Source: Strix aluco (taxonomy: Eukaryota > Chordata > Aves > Strigiformes > Strigidae). From it: 64,000 nt of DNA. The notes under the pieces were generated by a model. That model did no database searches. It was not told the DNA's origin and saw nothing but the letters and a program-made list of their open reading frames with translations. Below, one piece after another: positions 25,724-34,599 of the stretch. Numbering within the stretch: the first letter of the stretch is position 1; every line of letters starts with the position of its first letter. Where the stretch lies: assembly GCF_031877795.1 (NCBI RefSeq), contig NC_133971.1, positions 48,661,642 to 48,725,641 on the forward strand. The letters are read 5' to 3'. The translations under genes were made by a program, and so were the position numbers.

Positions 25724-26405
25724 TCACAGAATCATAGAATGGTTTGGGTTGGAAGGGACCTTCAATTGGGTTGGAAGGGACCTTCAAAGATCATCTAGTT
25801 CCTCCAAACCCCCTGCCATGGGCAGGGACACCTTCCACTAGATGAGGTTGCTCAAAGCCCCGTCCAACCTGGCCTTGAACACTGCCAGGGAGGGGACATC
25901 CACAGGCCCCCTGGGCAACCTGTTCCAGTGTATCACCACCCTCACAGTAAAGAATTTCTTAATTACATCTAATCTACATCTACCTTCTTTCAGTTTAAAG
26001 ACATTACACCTCATCCCATCACTACGTTCCCCATCTTTCCTGTACCCCCCTTTAAGTACTGGAAGGCCTCTATAAGGTCTCCCGGAGCCTTCTCTTCTCC
26101 AGGCTGAAGAACCCCAACTCTCTCAGTCTGTCCTCATAGGGCAGGTGTTCCAGTCCCCTGATCATCTTTGTGTCCCTCCTCTGGACCCACTTATGTCCTT
26201 CTTATGTTGGGCCCCCAGAGCTGGACACAGTACTCCAGGTGGGGTCTCAGGAGAGTGGAGCAGAGGGGGAGAATCCCCTCCCTTGACCTGCTGGCTGCTC
26301 TTCTCTTGATGCAGCCCAGAACACAGTTGGCTTTCTGGGCTGTGAGCACACATTGCTGGCTCATAGTCAGTCTTCCACTACTGATACCCCCAATTCCTTC
26401 TCCAA
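25724..26405 (-). mobile_element. CR1 LINE 3' fragment, minus strand
   Basis: It begins TCACAGAATCATAGAATGG and continues GGTTGGAAGGGACCTTC, the reverse complement of the classic CR1 3' end. It then passes through the antisense of the ORF2 C-terminus (GCCCCCAGAGCTGGACACAG near 26211) to about 26405, where similarity ends. It is 5'-truncated, as most CR1 copies are. A 23-bp unit containing GGGTTGGAAGGGACCTTCAA is tandemly duplicated near 25747-25789. Confidence 0.95.
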
Positions 26406-28308
26406 GTCTTATGGTTTAACAGACTTAAGTGAGTGCTCTCACTGAGAGATTCAAGTGCCCATATCTAGATGGAGCTGCAGCAGCTGTACTACAAACCACG
26501 GCAGCTGTACTCCTGTCCTTAAAGCCCTTCGTCCGTTTCCTGTATTTTGCTTCATTAAACATACAATCCTTCAAACTACATTAGAAAAATCTAGCAGATC
26601 TGACTTGCTGGTGTACTGCGGTCTTTCCTCCAAATTACCCATTGCTCACTCCTTCATTAAGGTGTTAGCTTCTTGCTTTTCCTTCTACCCCCACTATTTG
26701 CACCTCTTGCAATGCTTTCCCCATGCATATGTGATATAGTATTAGTGTCAGTTAGTAATAATTCTTTATAATTTCTGATAAGCTTACTTCCTTTTTTCCT
26801 TCTTTCCTGTACTAAAGTGATATATTTTGCCTTTACCTTGTCCTATTAATCTTGAATTCTAATAATCTATAGAAGGAATTACACAAAAAGCCAAAATGTT
26901 AAGCATTGCTCTGATTTAGAGAGTTGTGTACATGGTATGTATAGCCTCAGTAATATTTTGATTGTCTTCAGCAGTAGTAGGGACGTTATCTGTGGAATTA
27001 AAAAATCCTCAAATTGACTAGTCTAGATCTCTGACACATCCATTGGGGCCAGATGATTCTTCCTGCTCCTGAACTGAACTTTTCAGACTACTCTCAACAA
27101 AAAGGTCCCTGTTTCACTGGCCTTAATGTTTTATAGAGATTGTTGTTTTGACAAGGGAAGGTAGGCAAAGAGCAGGTGAAACAAAGTAAGCCCACATTTT
27201 GTAGTCCTTGGGGTGAGAACAGAGGGTGAGTCTAATGTGTGGGGGTAATTACTAATTATCCATATGGATAACACTCTACTTGCAGAGCTTGGATCTCCCC
27301 GTTCACTGTCAAAAGCATAAAAGGATCTAACAAATGCTAGTTTTGGAGATAGTCGGATGGAGAATCATACATTACAGACTCCCATCGATGTTCTGGATGG
27401 AACAAGTGGTCTGTTGGAGCACAAGAGCAGACGATTTTTTTATCTAAATAAACATGATTCTACCCTGGAAAACTTTCATACAATGAGAGGTGACTGCAAA
27501 ATGTCAAAGCAAATCCATGACTATTTACAGCAGGGAGTACTGACTTCTTAAAACAGTGAGTACTCTGTGATTTTATAATCTAATCTCTGTGTCTCTGTTC
27601 TGAGCTCTAAAAAGAACAAAACAGGTGAGCTCATTCCTCAGTAATCCCATTTGGATTAAAAAATGCTAAGTGTGTCTAAAAAAGTTATGAGCACTTGTAG
27701 GAATGCAGAGATATCTCTCTCCCATGAAATGTGGTACTTTAAGTATGATAAAGGTGCAATGCAGGCTCTCACTGCTTTCAAGTCTGTAATATAATATTCA
27801 TTGTTTCATAGGCTATCTATTACATTGAGTGTGATGTTATTTTACTTTTCCTTTGAGACATTAATCTCCTGTTGTTTTCTAAATATACAACATAAAACCT
27901 GTAGAAAGGAGCTGAAGTGCTCTGAAGCTTTACATAAATTACTATTTCCTTCTATTGAAGAAATACTATGTAAGAAATCCATTAATATCACAGTAATTTT
28001 AACTGCTATTGGCATGTATTTAAAAAGGTATATTCATGATACATATTTTTAATATGACAGTATTAACAACATCTTTGGATCTCAGAAAGGAATTAAGTCA
28101 AATAACAGCCTGAAACCATTTGGTACCTTCCTTGGTACATGACATGCCACCATGCAACAGCAGACTGCCATGCATTTAAATGTGATAGTCTTGACTTTAC
28201 CATGCCCTTTGTTTCATCTAGGGCAAAAGTAACTACAGGAAAATGTGCCAGGGTTATTTTTATCATGACAGTGGTTGGAATCTGTAAATGCAATACAGAT
28301 TGATGCCA
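26406..28308. other. Intronic DNA without recognised genes
   Basis: Nothing recognised between the minus-strand CR1 fragment and the C-rich repeat. Confidence 0.5.
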
Positions 28309-28396
28309 TACACACCCCAACACACCCCAACTTGCACACCCCAACACACCCCCTCCCCCCCCAACACCCCCCCCCCCACACACACACACCCCGCCC
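28309..28396 (+). repeat. C-rich CACACCCCAA repeat; G-quadruplex-prone on minus strand
   Basis: Copies of CACACCCCAA occur at 28311 and 28321 and again, after CTTG, at 28335. They run into C8 and C11 tracts and a (CA)n segment. The minus strand therefore carries many G4 or longer runs separated by short loops. It lies in the TNFAIP8 intron, with the G-rich strand being the transcript sense. Confidence 0.93.
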
Positions 28397-29468
28397 CCAC
28401 CAAATTGTGGTATAGGGATGAATACAAGGATTGTTATAATGTTACTAAACAGCACAACGGGAGAAAAAAACCCACTGTTTCATGTTACTGTTCTAATGTG
28501 GACCATGCAGAGATCAAAGGCAGATGCTCAAAAGCCCACATACACTGCTCCTTACCCCATATCCAGCAATTAGTACAAAATACAGTGAAGTAATGATTGT
28601 CTCCTAGCAATGTCTATTTGCTCCCAGTTCCTGCTAAAAAATTAAGATTTGATTCGAGGTTAAAGACTCTACCTTTATTTGATTAATTACAACACAGAAA
28701 ATCTTCAGGAGTTTGCCATTCAAAATTGACCTTGATTTTGTGGTTCACTGTAACAATAGGTATAGTTAATTTTAACAGTAGTAAAACCTACGGTCTTTGA
28801 TCTTGTTATGCAGATTTTAATAAATAATCCATATTAACCCGTTAAATCTACTTTTATAGACATCCCAATGTTCTCCAAATACCGTAATTGATTTGTATAA
28901 AGTGGCTGCAAGTGAAGTATTGCTCACTTCACCATCAGATCACTGTCAGAACATACACCATGTTCGATGCTATTACTGTGCCCTCAACCCTCCTTTTCAT
29001 TCAGACTGATCTTCCAGCAGATCACAGAATCATCTAGGTTAGAAGGGGCCTTGAAGATCATCTAGTCCAACCATTAACCTAGCACTGACAGTTCCCAACT
29101 ACACCATATCCCTCAGCGCTATGTCGACCCTACTCTTAAACACCCCGAGGGATGGGGACTCCACCACTGCCCCCCTTACAACGCCTAACAACCCGTTCTG
29201 TAAAGAAATGCTTCCTAATATCCAGTCTAAACCTTCCCTGGTGCAGCTTGAGGCCATTCCCTCTTGTCCTATCGCTTATTACTTGGTTAAAGAGACTCAT
29301 CCCCAGTTCCCTGCAACCTCCTTTCAGGTAGTTGTAGAGGGCGATGAGGTCTCCCCTCAGCCTCCTCTTCTCCACACTAAACAACCCCAGTTCCTTCAGC
29401 CGCTCCTCGTACGACCTGTGTTCCAGACCTTTCACCAGCTTCGTTGCCCTTCTCTGGACACGCTCGAG

Positions 29469-30887
29469 TCATTCAATGTCCTTTTTGTAGTGAGGGGCCC
29501 AAAACTGAACACAGGAATCGAGGCGTGGCCTCACCAGTGCCGAGTACAGGGGTAAGATCACTTCCCTGTCCCTGCTGGCCACGCTATTGCTGATACAAGC
29601 CAGGATGCCATTGGCCTTCTTGGCCACCTGGGCACACTGCTGGCTCCTGTTCAGCTGGCTGTCAATCAACACCCCCAGGTCCCTCTCTGACTGGCAGCTC
29701 TCCAGCCACTCCTCCCCAACCCTGTAGGGGTTGTTGTGGCCCAAGTGCAGCACCCGGCATTTGCCCTTATTGAAACTCCTACAGTTGGCCTTAGCCCATC
29801 GCTCCAGCCTGTCCAGGTCTCTCTGCAGAGCCTCCCTACCCTCGAGCAGATCAACACTCCCACCCAACTTGGTGTCATCTGCAAACTCACTGAGGGTGCA
29901 CTCGATCCCCTCGTCTAGATCATCAATAAAGATGTTAAACAGGAGTGGCCCCAAAACAGAGCCCTGGGGGACACCACTCGTGACCAGCCGCCAACTGGAT
30001 TTAACTCCATTCACCACAACTCTTTGGGCCCGGCCATCCAGACAGTTTTTTACCCAGCGAAGCGTGTGCCCATCCAAGCCACGAGCAGTCAGTTTCACCA
30101 GGAGAATGCTGTGGGAAATGGTGTCAAAGGCCTTACTAAAGTCCTTCCTAAACTCAAGGTAGGCAACATCCACAGCCTTTCCCTCATCCAATAAGCAGGT
30201 CGCCGTGTCGTAGAAGGAGATCAGGTTTGTCAAGCAGGACCTGCCTTTCATAAACCCATGCTGACTGGGCCTGATCATCTGGTTGTCCCGCATGTGTTGT
30301 GTGATGGTACTCAGGATGAGCTGCTCCATCAGCTTCCCAGGCACCGAAGTCAAACTGACAGGCCTGTAATTTCCCATATCACCCTTCTGACCCTTCTTAT
30401 AGATGGGCATCACATTGGCCAATTTCCAATCTGTCGGGACCTCTCTGGTCAGCCAGGACTGCTGGTAAATGATGGAAAGCGGCTTGGCAAGCACCCCAGC
30501 CAGCTCCTTCAGCACCCTCGGGTGTATCCCATCTGGTCCCATAGACTTGTGTGTGTCTATGTGATGCAGTAGGTCACTGACTATCTCCTCCTGGAATGCT
30601 GGGGGGTCGTTCTCCCAGTCTCTGTCCTCTGGCTGAGGAGGCTGGATTCCCTCAGTACAACTAGTCTTGCTATTAAAGACTGAGGCAAAGAAGGCATTAA
30701 GCACCTCAGCCTTCTCCTCATCACTTGTTACCATGTTTCCTCCTGTGTCTAGCAGGGGATGGAGGCTCTCCCTGGTCTTTCTTCTGCTACTGACATAGAA
30801 ACATTTCTTGTTATCTTTGATTGCTGAAGCCAGATTAATTTCCAGCTGGGCTTTAGACCTCCCAATTTCCGCCCTGCATAGCCTCAC
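29469..30887 (-). pseudogene. CR1 ORF2 reverse-transcriptase segment (472 codons open)
   Basis: This is a non-LTR retrotransposon reverse transcriptase. Visible motifs are GPDGIHP (residues 117-123), NYRPVSL (173-179), GFMKGRSC (211-218), motif A DFSKAFD with catalytic Asp249, [16 protein letters not shown] (305-320), and motif [10 protein letters not shown] with catalytic Asp336-Asp337. The first Met is internal to the original ORF; homology continues upstream into the linker. The frame closes at a TGA just after HYKKDIE, but CR1 homology continues in the same frame (29435-29136, [12 protein letters not shown]), so the stop is premature. A four-codon tandem duplication (EFRK-DFSK) sits against the catalytic Asp. 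The element cannot be autonomous because its endonuclease is broken. Confidence 0.93.
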
Positions 30888-31246
30888 AGCATCTTTGTAA
30901 TCATTGAGTGGCTAGCCCCTTCTTCCAAAAGTGGTACACTCTCCTTTTCTCCCTGAGTTCCAGCCAAAGCTCCCTGTTTAGCCAGGGTGTTCTTCTCTGC
31001 CACCAGCTTCTCTTGCAGCACCTGGGGACTGCCTGCTCCTGTGCCATTAAGACTTTCTTCTTAAAGATTGCCCAGCCTTCCTGGACCCCTACACTTCAGG
31101 ATCATCTCCCAAGGGATCCTGTCAAGCAGGTGCCTAAACAAGACAAAGTCAGCCCTTTGGAAGTCCAGGATGTCAGTTCTGCTTAGCCCTCTCCTGGCCC
31201 CTCTAAGAATAGAGAACTCTATTATTTCGTGATCGCTGTGCCCTAG

Positions 31247-31636
31247 TCAGCCTCCAATCACCACATCCTCCACCAGTCCTTCTCTGTTCACAAAGAGGAG
31301 ATCCAGCAGGGCACCTTCTCTGGTTGGTTCTCTCACCAGCTGTGTCAGGAAGTTATCTGCCACACATTCCAGGAATCTCCGGGACTGGTCCTGCTCTGCT
31401 GTGTTGTATTTCCAGCAGATGTCTGGGAAGTTGAAGTCTCCCACAAGAACAAGGGCAAGCAATCGTGAGATTTCTCCCAAATGCCTACAGAATATTTCAC
31501 CTACCTCTCTGTCCTGGGTGGGTGGCCTATAGTAGACTCCTACTACAACATCTGCCCTGTTGGCCAGGTCACGCCTGGTCAGAGTCACACCTGGATGCTG
31601 CAACTGAGTATCAGAGCTCCTTATACATCCCTTCAC
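31247..31636 (-). pseudogene. CR1 ORF2 endonuclease fragment
   Basis: This is an APE-type endonuclease segment of CR1 ORF2, with VYYRPP (residues 34-39) and the catalytic-site motif GDFNFPDICW (66-75). It ends at a premature TGA (31249-31247). Beyond that stop, in the same frame, the conserved active-site HSDHE is still present (near 31236-31222). The N-terminal part of the domain is missing because the element is truncated near 31680. Its frame differs from that of the reverse-transcriptase ORF, so a frameshift lies between 30888 and 31247. Confidence 0.9.
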
Positions 31637-31680
31637 TAGTTCCTGGCCAGTGATGCTTCCCTGGCCACCTGAGCCTCTGC

Positions 31681-34089
31681 TTTAAGGAATATATAAACAT
31701 TCTGCCTTTGCTTACAAACAACATTAAAAGAGCATTTTTTCTGTAGCTTTCTCCTTCTTTCACTTTTTAGCATGTAGCAGATTAACCACTATGTTTTCAT
31801 TGTTATCTCTGGCACTGAAATGTACAGAATCTGGTAAAATATTTTATAATTGTCCAAAGGTACCCTCTATCCCTTCCATAATCAGTCACAGACCTTTACA
31901 TACTAATTCCCTGGCTGGACCTCATAGCTTGTGGGTAAATCAGAATTTCTCTTTTAGAGTGATGTTTGGTCTTGCACCTAAAGGAAAAAAAAAAAATCAA
32001 TCACACCCTCCTTTGGTAAACCACTTAAAAGGTCATATATCCTCAGTATCAAAAGTCTGAGCCCCAAATTCAGTTTGAATTTAGGAAGCATCAATTTTCT
32101 TTATGCAAAAAGCAGTTTCTTGATGAAACAGAGCCAGTTAATTGAAAGACTCTGAATGCCTATGTTATGCCACATAAACTGGACCACTACAAATCCACAG
32201 TAGTGGTAGATCAGTGATCTCTCATGCCATGTTCAATCAGACTAGGCAAAATAGTTTAAAAGCTGCAGTTCTACAGATTCACCTGTTAATCCCAGTCTTT
32301 ATTCACATAGACACTAACCCCCCTTTTCTCATGCATCTTCTGAATTATTCCTTTACAGATGGAGTGTATATGGGAGTGTATTACCAGGCGTACATTTACA
32401 GACCGACCAAAAAAAGTTCTCAGCAACATTTGTACCTCAACTTCCCACAATGGCTACTGTTTTTATTTTCCATTCTAACCTATTAAAATCACAGGACAGC
32501 AAAACCCAAACACTTTTCCAGTTAAAAGTAACTAACCAAAAAGCTACCCTTTCTTTCCTGTCTCAGCCACCTGCTCCAAACGCTATTTTCAGCATGAAGA
32601 TCCTGGCATCTCAAATTGTTTCAGAAGAAATGCACAAAAAGGCAAAAATGTTTTCAGAGGATTTTAAGAATCTGAGCCATCTAAGAAGGTAAGGGTTTTC
32701 TTTAAACAAGAAAATTTACATTTCAAATATGGCCAACTTGGTAAAATTGTCTGGAGCTTCCTGTATGAAACCAGAGGATCTTTCATGTTATGGCATGCCT
32801 GCTGATCTCTCCTACTGTAAAACTGAAGGAGAATGCTCACGCTGCCATATTCTTTTCCACATACTCTCTTTTTCAAACAGTTTCTATAGAGAAATATTTT
32901 TTTCAGTTCTTCTTTTCAATAAATCTGTCCTACAGAATCTTATTGGGGAAAAAAAAGCTGCCTTTTAGTTCATCTGTACATTTGAAGAGAAGAAAGATAA
33001 AGAAAACAGCACCATTGTAATTCTTATCAAAACACAGGCTATCGTGCTTCATTACTAACCAGGTTCTATCAGCATTATTAGCATTAAGTTTGATTCAGTC
33101 CAAGCTGACTTTTCTGCAAATCAGCAAAATACTCTTACACAAGTAAGCAGGGGTCCCTGGTGATGTTATTCTTCAAGTGGGTAAGTAGTACAGAGTGTGA
33201 AGGGAAACCATCTGAAATATTCTGAAAACGTCCTGCTTTCACCAAATACAAAATGCTTAGGTTGCCTTATTGCTTGCTTATCTGTTGGGTTTTTTAAGTT
33301 GTTTTTCTGAGCTATACTGGATGTCTGTAAGTTTGAGTATCTCTAAGGACTGTATGTAACCATGCAACATCAATTCTATTCTAAAAAATCCAGTGTATAA
33401 CCCCACCACTGCCCTGTTCCCTCTTCTGTATAAATGCTCTTTTGTATATAGGCACTTTCAGGAAATTGCCCTCCTCCTCCCCCACTTGCTCCCTACTGTC
33501 CTACTCTGGCTCGAACCCCCTCCCAATCAACACTAGGGAATAATTGCATTTTTGTTGGAGCAATTCCAGCACCTCCACATGTTCCACTCTAGAAGCTGTA
33601 AATGAAACCCTGTAGCTTTGGCACATTCCTCTCAGCTTTAACACACGCACACGCAATGTATGCACATCCACTCAGACAGGGAAGCAAGCGGCATTGTGCT
33701 TATTCCCAAAATAATGACCTTTCACTTCTCCCCCATGCAACTTCCTCTTTTGCTGAAAAATACAGTGCTTCCAAATTCAAAAAATCTTCCTCTTTCGATA
33801 TTCTACTACCAGTGTTTTGAAACACTGTTTCTTGCACTTATCAGTATTCCATGTGTGAGTAAATTACCATTGCTGAGACAGACAGACACCCCTGGGTGCC
33901 AACGCTTCAGTCATTTCATATCCAGGGAAATCGTCAGCACTTCAGATGATTTTGACAAGGCATTTTCCCCTCCCCTTTGAATACCCAAAAGCTAAAGCAA
34001 GCAGAAGCTCTCCTCTGCGCTCACAAAAGCAGCGCTGGCAACATGAGCATGCATGTTTCCTCTCCTGTGAAAATAGTTAAAAACCATAC
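31681..34089. other. Intronic DNA between the long CR1 and the first coding exon
   Basis: AT-rich sequence with no recognised exon or repeat. A short CA-rich stretch lies near 33640. Confidence 0.5.
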
Positions 34090-34120
34090 CTTCCTTGGGT
34101 TCATCAGCCTCCGAACTCAT
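34090..34120 (-). CDS. TNFAIP8: TNFAIP8 first coding exon (N-terminal ten residues)
   Basis: The minus strand reads ATG AGT TCG GAG GCT GAT GAA CCC AAG GAA G, then the donor GTATGG (GT at 34089-34088). The peptide MSSEADEPKE corresponds in length and character to the N-terminus I recall for the mammalian long isoform (MHSEAEESKE). The single trailing G completes the split codon G|TG (Val11) of the terminal exon. Total coding length is 31 + 566 = 597 nt, which is 198 residues plus stop and equals the known family length. Start context is ACACCATGA, with a purine at -3. The exon is too short for ordinary ORF detection. Its 5' neighbours are a CRE-like TGACG half-site and a T23/C13 tract (minus-strand sense). 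It would be regulated separately from the candidate internal promoter near 15 kb. Confidence 0.93.
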
Positions 34121-34195
34121 GGTGTTAGTGCAAAGCACTGGGGACCAGATTACGGCTGACGTGCGCACTGAGAAGCAGCCGCAAGTCAACTTCTC

Positions 34196-34226
<31 letters not shown>

Positions 34227-34231
34227 GGGGG
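34196..34231 (+). repeat. A23-G13 homopurine tract at the TNFAIP8 5' end
   Basis: There are twenty-three A (34196-34218) followed by thirteen G (34219-34231), and a purine-rich stretch continues to about 34275. In the gene's sense this reads C13 then T23, 76-111 bp before the start codon. It is either a promoter/5' UTR polypurine tract or the polypyrimidine tract of a short first intron. Confidence 0.95.
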
Positions 34232-34395
34232 CGAGGGACAAAAAAAGAGAGAGGGTTGGGATTTTAAGGGAAAAAGTCTATGAATTCAGCAAATCACAAC
34301 TAAGCTACTTGAAAAGGATCCCGCCCCTTTCTCAGCTGCACACCAGCGACAGTCTGGAAAACCAGCACCTTCACAGAAAACCTCATTTTACTCAC

Positions 34396-34480
34396 CAGCA
34401 GTCGTCGTTTATGCATTTTATTCTCCCCAGTCTGTAGGAAGGGTGGAGTTTCACTTGTTGCAGCTTGCCAACATGGTATG
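34396..34480 (-). other. TNFAIP8: Candidate noncoding 5' exon of TNFAIP8
   Basis: The minus strand has CTGCTG followed by GTGAGT (donor GT at 34395-34394), a strong donor about 300 bp upstream of the TNFAIP8 start codon. A plausible acceptor, GCTGCTTCTCAG, ends at 34168, after a C13-T23 pyrimidine tract. The predicted intron is 228 bp. A CCAAT box lies on the minus strand at 34557-34553, at a suitable distance upstream. In the frame that would run into the terminal exon, this exon has a stop, so it would be untranslated. Alternatively, transcription starts downstream of the GC box at 34329-34320 and this donor is unused. Confidence 0.3.
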
Positions 34481-34599
34481 AGAAAGCAAGCAGGGGAGAC
34501 CAAAAAAGCCCTGAGCATGGAGCAGTGTCTGATTGCAGTAACTGACAATCAGATTGGGGCTCTCTTAACTTGCAGGAAAATCCAATTTAAAACAATTAT

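Larger units (their letters stand above)
29021..31680 (-). mobile_element. Long CR1 LINE, 5'-truncated, nearly intact ORF2
   Basis: On the minus strand this 2.66-kb copy carries, in order, an endonuclease segment, a linker, a reverse transcriptase, a C-terminal region and a 3' UTR ending near 29021 in GATTCTGTGAT, a short CR1 tail. ORF1 and the start of the endonuclease are missing. The visible breaks are a TGA in the endonuclease (31249-31247), at least one frameshift between endonuclease and reverse transcriptase, a TGA after the reverse transcriptase (29471-29469), and a frameshift near 29180. It is much less decayed than the other CR1 copies here, so it is the youngest. It lies sense-strand with TNFAIP8, inside its main intron. 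Confidence 0.95.
11815..34089 (-). other. TNFAIP8: TNFAIP8 main intron (22.3 kb)
   Basis: The intron is bounded on the minus strand by GTATGG after the first coding exon and by a T-rich tract plus CAG before the terminal exon. Phase is 1 on both sides. It contains the candidate alternative first exon at 14749, three CR1 insertions, a G4-prone C-rich repeat at 28.3 kb and several homopolymer tracts. No other coding exon was recognised inside it. Confidence 0.88.
34150..34590 (-). promoter_or_regulatory. TNFAIP8 upstream promoter region
   Basis: On the minus strand this segment holds an Sp1-type GC box AAGGGGCGGG (34329-34320), a CCAAT box (34557-34553) and a CRE-like half-site in CACGTCAG near 34155-34162. 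It also holds AGGAAAATCC at 34574-34583 (plus strand), one base short of a kB consensus. TNFAIP8 is known to be NF-kB-responsive in mammals, but one weak kB-like site is not strong evidence. A 36-bp A23-G13 purine tract (plus strand) sits in the middle. Confidence 0.45.

Noticed and set aside
28093..28455. Gly-rich 120-codon frame on the minus strand
   Set aside because: It is the translation of the C-rich simple repeat.
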